Source: Ypsolopha sequella (lineage: Eukaryota; Arthropoda; Insecta; Lepidoptera; Ypsolophidae). Taken from it: a DNA stretch of 64,000 nucleotides. The translations under genes and the position numbers were made by a program. The DNA lies in NCBI GenBank assembly GCA_934047225.1, contig OW203991.1, positions 9,858,001 to 9,922,000 on the forward strand, read 5' to 3'. Positions 1-10,003 of the stretch are shown piece after piece (position 1 is the stretch's first letter; each line of letters begins with the position of its first letter). The notes under the pieces are model-generated. The model searched no databases. It worked only from the letters and a program-made list of their open reading frames with translations, and was not told the DNA's origin.

Positions 1-224
1 GACTTAACGGACAAAGTTCGAGGAGATTTTTCTCAAGTTAAGGCTAAAAGCTATTAAGAACAGAAGGTAGAGGATTCAGCTTTGTCGATGATCGTCAAAG
101 TTCAATGAACCAGGTTTTTTTCTTGTATGGAGACTGACAATAATATATATTTTCTACCGGTGAAACTTTCTAGTGTGGTAGAGTCATTCCTCTACCATTA
201 CATAAATAAAGTCTATGATTACAT

Positions 225-260
225 TTAAGGCGATATGTAAAAGTTTTAGCGTCCTGTGTA
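225..260 (+). repeat. Fragment of TTAA-bounded repeat (family A)
   Basis: Begins TTAAGGCGATATGTAAAAGT, matching the left terminus of the full-length copies at 8689 and 43093, and loses similarity after about 36 bp. It is a truncated end of that family, useful only as a third witness of the terminus. Confidence 0.55.
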
Positions 261-594
261 GCATTGCAAATTTTGTAGGGTTGGTTATCACAAAAAGTTA
301 CGCGTCGTAAAAGTTTTGCTTGATGTTAAATTTCGGTTTACCCTCTTAATTAGACATAAGTTGCTCGCGTGACTGCTGCATTGCTCGAGGTTTTTCTCGT
401 TCATTTGTCGGCCGGAGTTGTAGCAGTAAACTCGTGTTGAGTGTTTCCTTATTTGATGGCGTTCAACGGCGAATGAAAATGGCGGATGTGCCAACAGGAG
501 TTGTGTTTTTGATATATTAGGTGGGTTTTGTGTTTAAATTTGGGTTATTCATTTGTGTGGAATGGTTCTATAATATTGTTTTTGTATTTCAGAA

Positions 595-1665
595 AAATTA
601 TACATATGCGTTTGGATTGATTTAGAAAAGGAATTTTTTCGTCGGGTTGGAGGGAGTTCTGACTATCGTCAGATCATGGTATGTATTGCTTTCTTTGTAT
701 TTTGAGTCACCGGAATTTTGTTCTCATTGTTCCGTGTGGTAAAGGTTTTAATATTGTTTTTTCTCTTCTAATTCCAGGGTTTTGTTTTCAAGATCTTCGT
801 GTTTTTCAAGATCTTCATGTTTTCGAGATTTACCAGATTTTTCAAGTTTGAAGTTGTATTGCCTCGTTGGTGATTATTCGGCTGGCAGAGGTATGATCGC
901 CGCGTGGTGTACGCAGTAAGCAGTTCCTTTGTCTGCGTGGACGAGGATCGTTGACCTTGAAGGGGGCAGCGGACGGCGTGTCATTTCCGTGGAGTTTAAT
1001 GGAAAAATTCAAGTAGGTGTTGGAATTTTTACTTTTATCCACACGCAATTGAGATGCCTAGGACGGTGTGTTTTCAGGACACTTAGTTATGTGTCCTATT
1101 AGTAACCAAGGTTAAATTCTTCTTCCTGTTTCACCGAATAACCCAAACTGTAAAATTTAATGTTCCGTAATATTTTTTTTTACCTGGTAGAACTGAATGG
1201 TGTACCAGACGATTTGGTTTAAAGTGTATGTACGACAAATATTTATTGTTTGTAGGATCTACGGCTCCCCTGAGCTAGATTTATTTTTGGAAATTAATTC
1301 CCTTGTATGTTTTCAAGTATTGTTACCCTTAAGGTTTTTTTATGTAATTCCACAAGTTTCCATGTAATCTAGTTACCTTTGGTTAAGGCGGTAACAAACA
1401 CATCTAGTTATCACTTAATTGTTTATTTTTTTTGTCATGGCAATACTAATTCCAATGTAATCTTACTACCTGATGTTAAGGCGGTCCCTGACACAACTAT
1501 TTAAAGGTATTTAAGGTTTAGTAATGTCTTGGCAAGATATATGTCAAATGAAGGTCTTGGCCAAAAGCTTGTAACTAAGTATAATTTTTCTGTAACACCT
1601 TTGACTTGTGAAATTTAGACATTTTGTTTTGTGATAAAGTTAAATAAACTTAATTGTATAGTACC
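595..1665 (+). other. Weak candidate spliced transcript
   Basis: An ATG at 676-678 is directly followed by a donor-like GTATGT (679). A pyrimidine-rich TTCTCTTCTAATTCCAG ends at 777, giving a possible 99-nt intron. Joining the two sides gives only a short, Phe/Lys-rich reading frame of about 30 codons, and an AATAAA lies at 1643-1648. The second exon has a low-complexity repeat of TTTTCAAGATCTTC. No protein family is recognised. It could equally be a chance arrangement or the 5' part of an unknown repeat. Confidence 0.15.
1355..1510. repeat. Degenerate tandem duplication, about 110 bp unit
   Basis: Two successive segments share the order CCATGTAATCT, GTTAAGGCGGT, ACA-rich, CTA/TTTA. The match is loose, so this is an old duplication. 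No function is suggested. Confidence 0.3.
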
Positions 1666-1852
1666 TCGAAGTTTTCTTCAGAACCTTTTACCATCGATTA
1701 GGTTACAATTAGGTCACTGTTTAATTTTATCTTGTCCAGTTGCACGACTGGTGGAAAGACCGGGTACCTGCCGGTCGTGCTACCTGACACCTGGATGAAT
1801 GAAAACAAACGCTTGTACTGTTTCACAATTTTATCATTAATTTTATTATACC

Positions 1853-2228
1853 TTTTAGTGTCCCTGTTACTTCGTATGTAAAAAAACCCTCAGTGCGAGA
1901 GGGACGGATTCAAGGAAAAGTAGCAAAAGTCGGTTTATTATTCATATAAAATGTACTAAAGTTGCTATCAAACTTTCGTTTAAACAGGTCCTAGATACTG
2001 TTAAAACCCATCTAATAAAATATAATGGCAGTCCATAATATGTCATTCTAAATTGTGAAACTAGGAAAATTGGTGTCGAAAAAGAGCTCGTTTCAATAAA
2101 TATTTATTTTGAATTGCTTCAATCGCGTTTCTGTTTGGCAGGTCCCTAAAAAGCAATATACTATTTTGTCAGAATAATATATTATTTACTGAAGTAGATA
2201 TGCAAGTACTAAAAGTGTAGCGCCTTAA
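1853..2228 (+). mobile_element. TTAA-bounded MITE-like repeat, family A (5' end altered)
   Basis: Aligns by eye along its length with 8689-9115: the GTCCCTGTTACT start, the CCCTCAGTGCGAGAGGGA hairpin, the GAAGTAGATATGCAAGT block and the terminal AGCGCCTTAA. The first bases, including the TTAAGGCGATATG terminus, are missing or diverged. It has no coding capacity. TTAA at the ends suggests mobilisation by a TTAA-specific (piggyBac-type) transposase, which is an inference. Confidence 0.6.
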
Positions 2229-2639
2229 TAAAACTAGGACTTGGGTGATATAGTTTAGTTTACTAACTACATATATTATGTATTTGGGCTCGTTATGAAT
2301 TGGCAATCGAAAATCTCTATAATACTCGTACGTATTGATTGAATTGTGTCGCTATCTTTAGGCTCGCTTTGAATAGACAGACAGACGAACAAAAATTCTA
2401 AAAAAATACCAACTAATAACCAATTTTTATTAATACTTTCGCAAAAATATTCAATGTACAGAAACAACTTTTGTAACACTTTTCGAACAACTGAGCGAAG
2501 CAAACTAAGTTACTCCGAGTCTACTTGAACAATCTGGCGTTTGTATGTATATATGTATGAAATTTGCACGTCATGAAATTTGGTAGGCGAGTAAATGAGA
2601 TAAATATAATTTTCAAGTTCCTTCGAACATGAGCCAAAT

Positions 2640-3433
2640 CGGTTGAGATTGAATCCCAAGGCGCGGCAGCCGCAAAAGCTGAAGTTTTAAAAAGGCGCAT
2701 ATATGGAGCCCTTGGCGAGGGCTTCATATTTGTGCCTTTTGCTGTAGAGACTCTTGGGCTGTGGGGTTCGGAAGCGCGGCGACTTTATAAAGAAATTTCG
2801 TCGCGCTTGGTCGACGCTTCAGGTGACCGAAGGGCTGGAAGCTACTTTGGCCAAAGAATTAGTTTGGCCATTCAACGTGGCAACGCCGCCAGCCTTTTGG
2901 GCACCCTTCCTAACGACGCGACGGCAGCGATCTGGCCAGTATTTTCTATTTATTGTAATTATTTTAGGTTTATTTTGTTACATTTTTTATTTTTAGGTAT
3001 CTTTAGTTAAGTTTTTAATGTTATTTAAGTTTTTAGGTAAGTTTTTTTTACTAGTTATATGTAATCCCAAGGTAACATCTACAATCTAACAATCCCTACC
3101 GATCTTTGCAACAGTTTAACTCCTATTAATATTAAGGCTAAATTTAAAAAACTTTTCCTTGATTCAAATAATTCATCATAACTATCTATTCTACGTTTTT
3201 TTTTTTTAATTTTTTCGCTTTCCTAGCTCCAGTAAGAGATAACAAATTACTATGTATACATTTATAATTTTAGCTGTTTATTGTAAGCAAAGTGCCAAAT
3301 TATTATTTTTCTCTAGTAGCTAAGTGTAACGTGACTCACGATAGCACAAGTTTAAACCTTGGTGGTTTTTAGCTGCTATTATTATTTTCTGTTATAATTT
3401 TGTGTAAGTTGTAAATAAATTAAAAAAAAAAAA
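2640..3433 (+). pseudogene. 5'-truncated non-LTR retrotransposon, C-terminal domain with 3' UTR and poly(A)
   Basis: The + strand reads through residues such as GAAAAKAEVLKRR, then FIFVPFAVETLGLWG, then GDRRAGSYFGQR and ISLAIQRGNAASLLGTLP (to about 2920). This is the conserved carboxy-terminal region that follows the reverse transcriptase in a group of invertebrate non-LTR elements. The same motif occurs on the minus strand at 47540-47600. Codons upstream of about 2634 no longer align, and a TGA lies at about 2629-2631. Downstream, an AT-rich 3' UTR ends in TAAATAAATT plus a run of A at 3421-3433, as expected for target-primed insertion. No catalytic domain is present, so the copy is dead. 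The exact clade is not established. Confidence 0.75.
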
Positions 3434-3470
3434 CTGTTCAGGGCGAACTACTAGTATTCGTACGGATAGA

Positions 3471-3868
3471 TATACAGGTTGAAAATGAACCCCCTAGCTA
3501 TATCGAAATATACATAAATCAGAATCACTAATAAAACACGGAATCATAAAAAAAACTTTTTTTTTTGTTTTTTTTATTAGGAATATTTTCCAAATTTCAA
3601 ATAAATGGCTAATCTAGACGACTCGTGACTGATAATAGTCCATAGGGCCTTTCCCGTAACGAGCGTCTGACCCCCAGCCATCAATGATAAACATTCCCGT
3701 CGCCCTTAGCGCCCGCCCCCGCAATACACCCTCCCGCCCACGATCTGCTTTGACGGTCGATATTTTTTAATATGAAACAAGACAAAAGTAACAAAACATA
3801 TATATTTTCATTTCGAACATAGAATAGTTTCCTTTGAATAGCTAGGGGGTTTATTATCAACCTGTATA
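3471..3868. mobile_element. 398-bp MITE with 31-bp TIRs and TA ends
   Basis: The left terminus TATACAGGTTGAAAATGAAC (3471 onward, continuing CCCCCTAGCTAT) matches the reverse complement of 3838-3868 with about two mismatches. The element starts and ends in TATA, compatible with a TA target duplication. The interior holds poly(A)/poly(T) and a C-rich stretch (3700-3750) and has no ORF. It sits 37 bp after the poly(A) of the preceding LINE. TA duplication suggests a Tc1/mariner-type source (inference). Confidence 0.75.
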
Positions 3869-4062
3869 AAGTATTAAGGTCTGGGCATAGATAAAAACTG
3901 TGGAATTTTAATTTTAACCTAAGATAACCTAAGAGGGGAGCCCCTCTCTCTTATCAAATAATTTACGCCCCGATTAAGTTTATAAGGATGAAAGTGGAGT
4001 CAGAGCGGGTACTCAACATTGGATTTATTATAATTCAAACAATTATTAAATAGTGGCAAGTT

Positions 4063-4084
4063 ATCTATCTATCTATCTATATAT
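4063..4084. repeat. ATCT microsatellite at Helitron 5' end
   Basis: About five ATCT units run into TATATATAAAAAG, where the Helitron body begins. Because of the repeat, the exact TC start of the element is ambiguous by multiples of 4 bp. Confidence 0.7.
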
Positions 4085-4843
4085 ATAAAAAGAGAAGTCC
4101 TGACTGACTGATTCATTCACTGACTCATTCACTGACTCATCAACGCACAGCCCAAACCCTTCGACCTAGAAAGCTGAAATTTTGCACAAAGCTTCCCTTT
4201 GTAATGTAAACGAGGAATAAGAAAGGGTTTTTCGAAATTCTACCCCTAAGGGGGTGAAACGGGGGTCCAAAGTTTGTATGGGGAAACAAGATTAGTTAGA
4301 CTATTTTATTCGAGACTTCACAGGAGTACTCCTATTCATAAATGAGTAAACACGTGTTTCAGGTTTTTTCAGAATTCAACCCCTAAAAGGGGGAAATGGG
4401 GTGACAAAGTCTGAAAATCAACATGGGTATCGTTTGTATGGTTTATCGGGTCGCTGATTACAAACAACAAAGATTTTAAAATACAACGTGGTGGACGTGA
4501 AAAAGGGCTTTTCCAGAATTCAACCCCTAAAAGGGAGAAATGGGGTGACCAAGTCTGAAAACCAACATGGGTATCGTTTATATGGTTTATCGGGTCGCTG
4601 ATTAGGAAAACAACAACGATTTCTAAATCTAACGTAGTGAACGTGAAATAACATCATTTCCTGTTGGGGTACGATGGGGTTGAAATTTTGAAATGTGTAA
4701 ATATCAATATGGGTGTCGTTTTTATGGTTTTTTTGGACGTTAATTACGAAAATGGCATCGATTTTGAAGTTTGAAAATTCTTGAAAGTATGTGTGCCAGA
4801 GCAAATCGGCTGTAACAGACGGACAGACAGACAGCCACACAAG

Positions 4844-4874
4844 TGATCCTATTAGGGTTCCATTTTTTCCTTTT
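4844..4874 (+). repeat. 31-bp internal direct repeat of the Helitron (copy 1; copy 2 at 5696-5726)
   Basis: TGATCCTATTAGGGTTCCAT followed by TTTTTCCTTTT occurs identically at 4844-4874 and 5696-5726, 852 bp apart. Copy 1 follows a CGGACAGACAGACAG stretch; copy 2 abuts the helicase remnant directly. This suggests insertion, duplication or template switching between two identical boundaries inside the Helitron. Confidence 0.75.
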
Positions 4875-5724
4875 GAGGTATCTATATATCAAACTATCTA
4901 TCCAAAATCTATCTATCTATCTGTCTGTCTATCTATCTATCTATCTATCTATATCCCAGCAAAATATCTTTGGAACGGAAGGTGGTACATCCCTGTGGGT
5001 TGGACCACGGGGTGCCAAAAAAAGTTTTTTTTTTTAAATTTCAAAACTTTGACTGCCTGTATATCCCGAACGGCTGGAGTTAAACCCATGTTGATGGGTG
5101 TCTAGGAAAGTGTCTCGACGAGATCGGTCTGCCGAAAGTGTCAAAACTTTACAGGCCCGTATCTCCCATGTTCATGATACTCTAAGAAAAGGGTTCGGCG
5201 AGATCTAGACGACGACGCCGGTAAAAAAAAAACGAAAATAAAAAATTGACAAAATTTTGATCGGCCATATCTCCCGAACGGATAAGCGTAGGGAGTTCGG
5301 GTTTTAACTATAGTGATTGGTCAAGCTGGGGCTACACCACCAAAAAAAAATTAATTTGTCAGGTTTTGACAGTTTTTTCACAGGTCCAAAAAAGTATTCC
5401 GATTTACATGAAACTCGGTATCAAGGGGCATTCGGGGTCGCTGATTACGCTGCCATATACAAATTTGACATTCTTTGAAAACTGATAGGGATTTTGATAC
5501 TTTTTCGGAAAAACTTTGATCGGTGAGTTCCTTTTTTTGGCACTCTGGCGAGGCAGAAGGCCGAGCTAAGCTCCACGAGGCCGAAGGCCGATTAGTGTGT
5601 TTCTAGCGAGGCCGAATAACGGGCATGTGAGTTTTTCGGCCGAGCACTACACCTTGACTCCCAGAGGGAGTGAGAGCACTTATAATGTTTGTTTCTGATC
5701 CTATTAGGGTTCCATTTTTTCCTT

Positions 5725-5892
5725 TTCGCAATGACGATTAGTAAGTCTCAGGGTCAATCACTGAAAACAGCAGGAATTGATCTTAGGGGGGACTGCTTTT
5801 CGCACGGCCAGTTTTACGTAGCCTGCTCGAGAGTGAGCTCACCTAGCAGCCTGGTCGTGTTAACAGCTGAGGGCAGAATTTCTAATGTATAA
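5725..5892 (+). pseudogene. Helitron Pif1-like helicase, C-terminal remnant
   Basis: The frame reads [13 protein letters not shown], then a Leu/Gly-rich stretch, then [11 protein letters not shown] and stops at 5892. FAMTINKSQGQSL and HGQLYVACSR are the last conserved motifs (V and VI) of the superfamily-1 helicase in Helitron Rep/Hel proteins. They include the Arg finger region and the Gln of motif VI. Only about 55 codons remain. The upstream reading frame is foreign, being the 31-bp repeat in front of it, so there is no Walker A, Rep nuclease or zinc finger. It is a non-functional fossil that identifies the element class. Confidence 0.8.
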
Positions 5893-6070
5893 AGAGGTAC
5901 TTCATGTATGAATTTAAAAAAACCAATAGGTAATAGGCCCCGCCAAAGAGACTTTACCTGGAGATCAAATAATTGTACCAAAAACACTCCAAACCAGATT
6001 TAAATACGCTCTATAAAAATTAGTACACAAAAACTAAATCAACGCGGGCGAAGCCGCGGGCAAAAGCTAG

Positions 6071-7394
6071 TCATTTAATATTTGTAGTTTCTTTTAACGA
6101 AAACCAAAAATTTTAATAGAAGTCCTTGCCTGATTTCTTAAAAGCTTTTAATAAAAATCATGCACAGAAAGAGCCTTTGTTTTGTGGCATATTGTATTTA
6201 CATAGTCGACTGCCAAACAAAACTTTCAGTTGTCCGGGACCTACCACAGTAAATAAATACAGTATTTCTCTCTACTCCTAATGTTATGTTACTCCTCATG
6301 TAACATTGAAGAAATTACCGTAGACCCACTTTTCGCTCTTGCAATACAGACGAAAAGTGGGTCTGTGGATTTTCCTCGATAGTACATACACCTCATGTTA
6401 CTCATTTATATACTTCACTTCGGTCACGCAAGGGGATTGAACTTTTTTCGGTAAACTATGCCTCATAATTATAGTTCTGTCTGGGACGTATTTTTTTTTT
6501 TAATGATTGAATGAATTAATGAATTTATTTTGTTTAATAAATTAATGAAATTAATGCTATAATTCATTAAAGTGACTTACGGTTTAGTTTAGCATCCATG
6601 GAGTAAAAGAACTGAAAGAAAATAACAACTTGATTAAACTTCTCACACAATATTAAATATTTTCATATTTTCCATTTCAAGATTAAAAGTTTCGTCAACA
6701 AAAAATTAAAAAAAAAAATCTAACAAGGAATTATTTCTTGATGAATATTTGTACAGTTTTAATTTTTTTTTATCAAACATGTCCGGGAAAGGCAACCGCA
6801 AGCAGATTATAGGTGAAGCTGGTTATAAATGAAATTCAACAAAGAAAACCAAAAGCTAAAACTATGTTTCATTTTTATCAAAAGTCAAAAATTTCAATGT
6901 TACTAAACCGCTAGAGTAACGGCCATTCTTCACAAAAGCACGCAGATTTCAGACCCCCAAAATAACCTGACCGGTAAATAAAGGAAGACTTATTAGCATA
7001 AGAATTTCATTTGGCAAGGGTGCGGTCACTCAACGTTTTAAGGCATTATTCATTGCGAGCAGAAGAATCTCATATCCGGTACGCCGTAGCCCCGTCGTTA
7101 AACGGTAACGATCTATGTTGAAGCTTTGCAGTAACTCTTTTGGAACAGAGTTTTTGTAAGAGAAGCTTGTTTAAGGATGGACCTGACCCTAGAACATGAA
7201 CAACGCCAGACTTTCGAAAGTTCCTTGGAAGAAACAAGGACAAAAAATATATTTGTTATGTTGATCTTTTATTAAGTTAACGTACTTATAAGCAATGTCT
7301 TAAGACATAACACTTTTGTCAAAAAAACAATCGACTGGATTTTTTTTTTCATAGAATTGGTAATATAAATATGAAGTCAATCTACTCAAATTTA
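6071..7394. other. Stretch without recognised gene; one 14-bp hairpin
   Basis: AT-rich DNA. The only clear structure is AGACCCACTTTTCG at 6322-6335 with its exact complement at 6351-6364 (15-nt loop). No coding similarity was seen on either strand. Confidence 0.5.
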
Positions 7395-7592
7395 ATATTT
7401 TTTTGCCTACAAAATATTTCAGTATAAGCTAAAAACACTCTACTTTGTTGTTTCGCTGCGTGATTATTAGCATTTACCGTTGAACACAAATAGGCCAATG
7501 AGCCAATAACATAATATAATCGTCTCTATCAATAGCTAATAAAGTCTTTGCTTTTATTGTGCTGGACGGCTGATAAAAAAAGTTGCTAGCAT
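7395..7592 (-). repeat. Dispersed repeat family E, inverted partial copy
   Basis: The reverse complement matches 22461-22660 and 33384-33580. Shared landmarks are GCACAATAA, GGCAAAGACTTTA, CGCAGCGAAACAACAAA, GTGTTTTTAGCTAATACTGAAATA and TTTTGTAG. It lacks the downstream half seen in the other copies. Class unknown. Confidence 0.7.
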
Positions 7593-7630
7593 AGGCCATA
7601 CTCTTAAGGAGTTTTATTCGTGATTTAATC

Positions 7631-8527
7631 TTAAGGCGATATGCGAAAAAACTACGGGTGTTTCTTTTCTGTGTATTTCATGAAATACACGGAAAATTTT
7701 AATAAATTTCTGGTATATGCATTTTGACTATATAATCTAGGGTTTTGAAATTGGAAAACATGTTTGGATCAATTTTCCTCGACAGACATAATTGTTGCAA
7801 TGAGGTCTTCAAACACACTTCTTTTCCTCGTTTGACGAATATGAACCATATACAGACCTCAAACATATTTTATTAGGTGTGTTTCAACAATATCTAGAGA
7901 TTTGATATTTGAAATTTTGCTAGCTATTTTAGTTTTCTTAATAAAAATAAAAAATCAACTTTTTCCCCTTTTGCCCTGAATCCGTCCCCCTCGCACGGCG
8001 CGATTTTTCGCTTGGAGTGACAGTGACAAAATTAAAATTTGCATTGCCTCTTAAGATTTCTACCAACGCCAACGACCTTGAACTAAGTAACTTTGTAACC
8101 ATTTTATACGGTAACTATAGCATTTTTCAACAGAAGAAAAATACATAGTAATCTGCATGATACAAATAGTGATGTGGTTTTTCCTGAATTTCATTATAAC
8201 ATACAGAAGTGAAGCAAGAAAATTCTAAGTTTACCCTTATTTCTAGATTTTTTGTTCACTTGTAACAACATAACTGCTGCAGTTTTTATCAAAACAGTGT
8301 GAAAATTTATAAACTTCTAGACAAAATAACATTTAATGATTTGGTTTTCTCAGTTCTTGGAAATTAATTTTATTTTGGATAAAATAAATTAAAAACACAC
8401 TATTTTCGCACTTGTCAGCCGCAGCGACTGACGTAACAGCCATGTTGCAGTGCGAGTTGATAAGGACTTTATTTTAATATGGTTTTGTTCGAAATTTCAA
8501 CCAGCACGAATCGAGTTGCCACCTTAA
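7631..8527. mobile_element. TTAA-bounded element, family B (about 900 bp)
   Basis: Begins TTAAGGCGATATGCG and ends CACCTTAA, with TIR similarity limited to about 8-10 bp (TTAAGG-G). The right part (8400-8527; GCCGCAGCGACTGACGTAAC) resembles 56770-56895, the right end of another TTAA-bounded element. A 20-bp perfect palindrome lies at 7671-7690. No ORF. The left boundary is less sure than the right. Confidence 0.45.
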
Positions 8528-8692
8528 GGCGCTGATCACGCAGACCCGCGTTCTGCGTTCCGCAGTCACTGTAATCTATGCGAATCGACGGCTTGGATCT
8601 TACACACACGAACCGTGGCGATCAAGGAGAACGCACGTTCTGATTGTTCTGCCCGCAGACCGCAGAACACACTGTTTGTGGTCAGCTATTAA
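8524..8692. mobile_element. Possible short TTAA-bounded element (169 bp)
   Basis: Lies exactly between the TTAA ending the preceding element and the TTAA starting the next. It begins TTAAGGCGCTGATCACGCAG and ends CTGACCACAAACAG-like in reverse, TTAATAGCTGACCACAAACA. The GCTGAYCAC-CA match at both ends suggests imperfect TIRs. It is unusually GC-rich for the area. Confidence 0.4.
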
Positions 8693-9115
8693 GGCAATAT
8701 GTAAAAGTTTAAGCGTCCCTGTTACTCCATACGCGAAAAAACCCTCAGTGCGAGAGGGATGGATTCGTGGAAAAGCAGCAAAAAATCGGTTTTTTATTAA
8801 TATAAAATGTACTAAAGTTGCTACCAAAATTTCGTTTAATCAGGTCCTAGATACCGTTAAAATCCATCTATTAAAATATAATTGTAGTCCATATGTCATT
8901 CTAAATTGACAAACCAGGAGAATTGGTGTCGAAAAAGACCTAATTTCAATAAATATTTCTATCGAGCCGAATTTCTCCAATCGCGTTTCTGTTTTAACAG
9001 ATCCCTACAAAAAGATTCCAAAAATAATACACAATTTTATCAAAATTATATTATATTTATCGAAGTAGATATGCAAGTTCTTAAAGTGTCAATTTTTTTT
9101 TCCGTAGCGCCTTAA
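8689..9115 (+). mobile_element. TTAA-bounded MITE, family A (best copy, 427 bp)
   Basis: Starts TTAAGGCAATATGTAAAAGT and ends TTCCGTAGCGCCTTAA. The terminal inverted repeat is about 8-9 bp (TTAAGGCG/TTAAGGCGC) and the element is flanked by TTAA. Homologous copies or fragments are at 225, 1853-2228 and 43093-43506. A small CCCTCAGTGCGAGAGGG hairpin lies near the left end. No ORF of its own is credible. Likely mobilised in trans by a piggyBac-type enzyme (inference from TTAA). Confidence 0.7.
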
Positions 9116-9628
9116 ACGATGACTTTGTGAAATTTTGTTGTTGTACAACTTTTAATAACATTAAACTAATTCGCTCGACTGCAGATTACTATAAATATAA
9201 TATAAAAGGATAATTTGACAAAAAAAAACAAAATTGACCCAAATAAATTTACATGTTGTGAAAACTCAGGGCTATACGTTTACATAATGAGCCCGTCTCC
9301 TACATAAAGATTATTATCAAAATCGATTGCGTTTAAAAAGCTGAAAACAAAAGTAAAATGATTTTTTTGATATCTCAAAAAATGACTAAGTTATTAGCAA
9401 TCAAATTGAGCTTAACGGCATGATCGTGACGTCATCTGACACGATTTAATACTAAAAGTGATAAATATCGCTATCGCTAACATCGGTAATAAACTCAAAA
9501 GGTTTAGTGCTTAAATATACTGATATCTCAGTACATGAGACGCGTTCATTTTACTTTGAAATATACATAGTACGTTACCGGGCGCTCAGTTTTTGCACCA
9601 ACCGGACTGTTTGTTTTTTCAATGTAAG
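9116..9628. other. Stretch without recognised gene
   Basis: AT-rich unique-looking DNA between two repeats. Nothing supportable is seen on either strand. Confidence 0.4.
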
Positions 9629-10003
9629 TGCTCGTAAAGGCCCACTTTTAATGCATCAAAACCGAACAGAAAGTCGATTATTTTGCCCTAGGGCTTTATT
9701 ATTACTTTTTTTTTTATTTATTTACAATGGTTGGCTAACCCAACCTTTCCTGTGTACCATAAATGTTATACTTTTTTCCACTGTTTAACGGCTCTGGATA
9801 CAGTTCTTTTGAGCCAATCATAATTTAAAGTTAACAAGATTATATTTGTTTTCTTTCCTAACACTATGCATTGAAAAACGTAGCATGATACACGGGCGTA
9901 AGAGCAATAAATTACTCGGTTACGTTTAAAACACTCGCTACGCTCGTGTTTTAAATCGTCCTCGTAATTTATTCCTTTTTGCCCTTGTCGCATAAACTAC
10001 TAT
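9629..10003 (+). repeat. Dispersed repeat family K, copy 1
   Basis: Closely similar to 42333-42713 over about 375 bp in the same orientation (CTCGTAAAGG start, AACCGAACAGAAAGTCGATT, GTTTAACGGCTCTGGATACA, CATAAACTAC end). It contains a large hairpin at about 9905-9975: AATAAATTACTCGG on the left and CGTAATTTATT on the right, with TTTAAAACACTCG/CGTGTTTTAAA inside. Class unknown. Confidence 0.75.

Larger units (their letters stand above)
4076..6070 (+). mobile_element. Helitron with residual helicase coding sequence
   Basis: The 5' region reads TCTATATATATAAAAAGAGA followed by CTGACTGACTG and CAACGCACAGCCC. The 3' end has a GC-rich hairpin, GCGGGCGAAGCCGCGGGC, then AAAAGCTAG followed by a host T. 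This is the canonical Helitron end (hairpin about 10 nt before CTRR, inserted between A and T). No TIRs are present. An internal ATCT/GTCT microsatellite lies at 4911-4953. Near the 3' end a Pif1-type helicase C-terminal fragment survives at 5725-5892, so the copy derives from an autonomous rolling-circle element but now lacks a Rep domain. An internally deleted minus-strand relative is at 30404-30937. Confidence 0.8.

Noticed and set aside
1741..1780. Hairpin GCACGAC...GTCGTGC as a terminator or regulatory element
   Set aside because: Isolated 7-10-bp stem in eukaryotic DNA with no transcription unit attached; too common to interpret.
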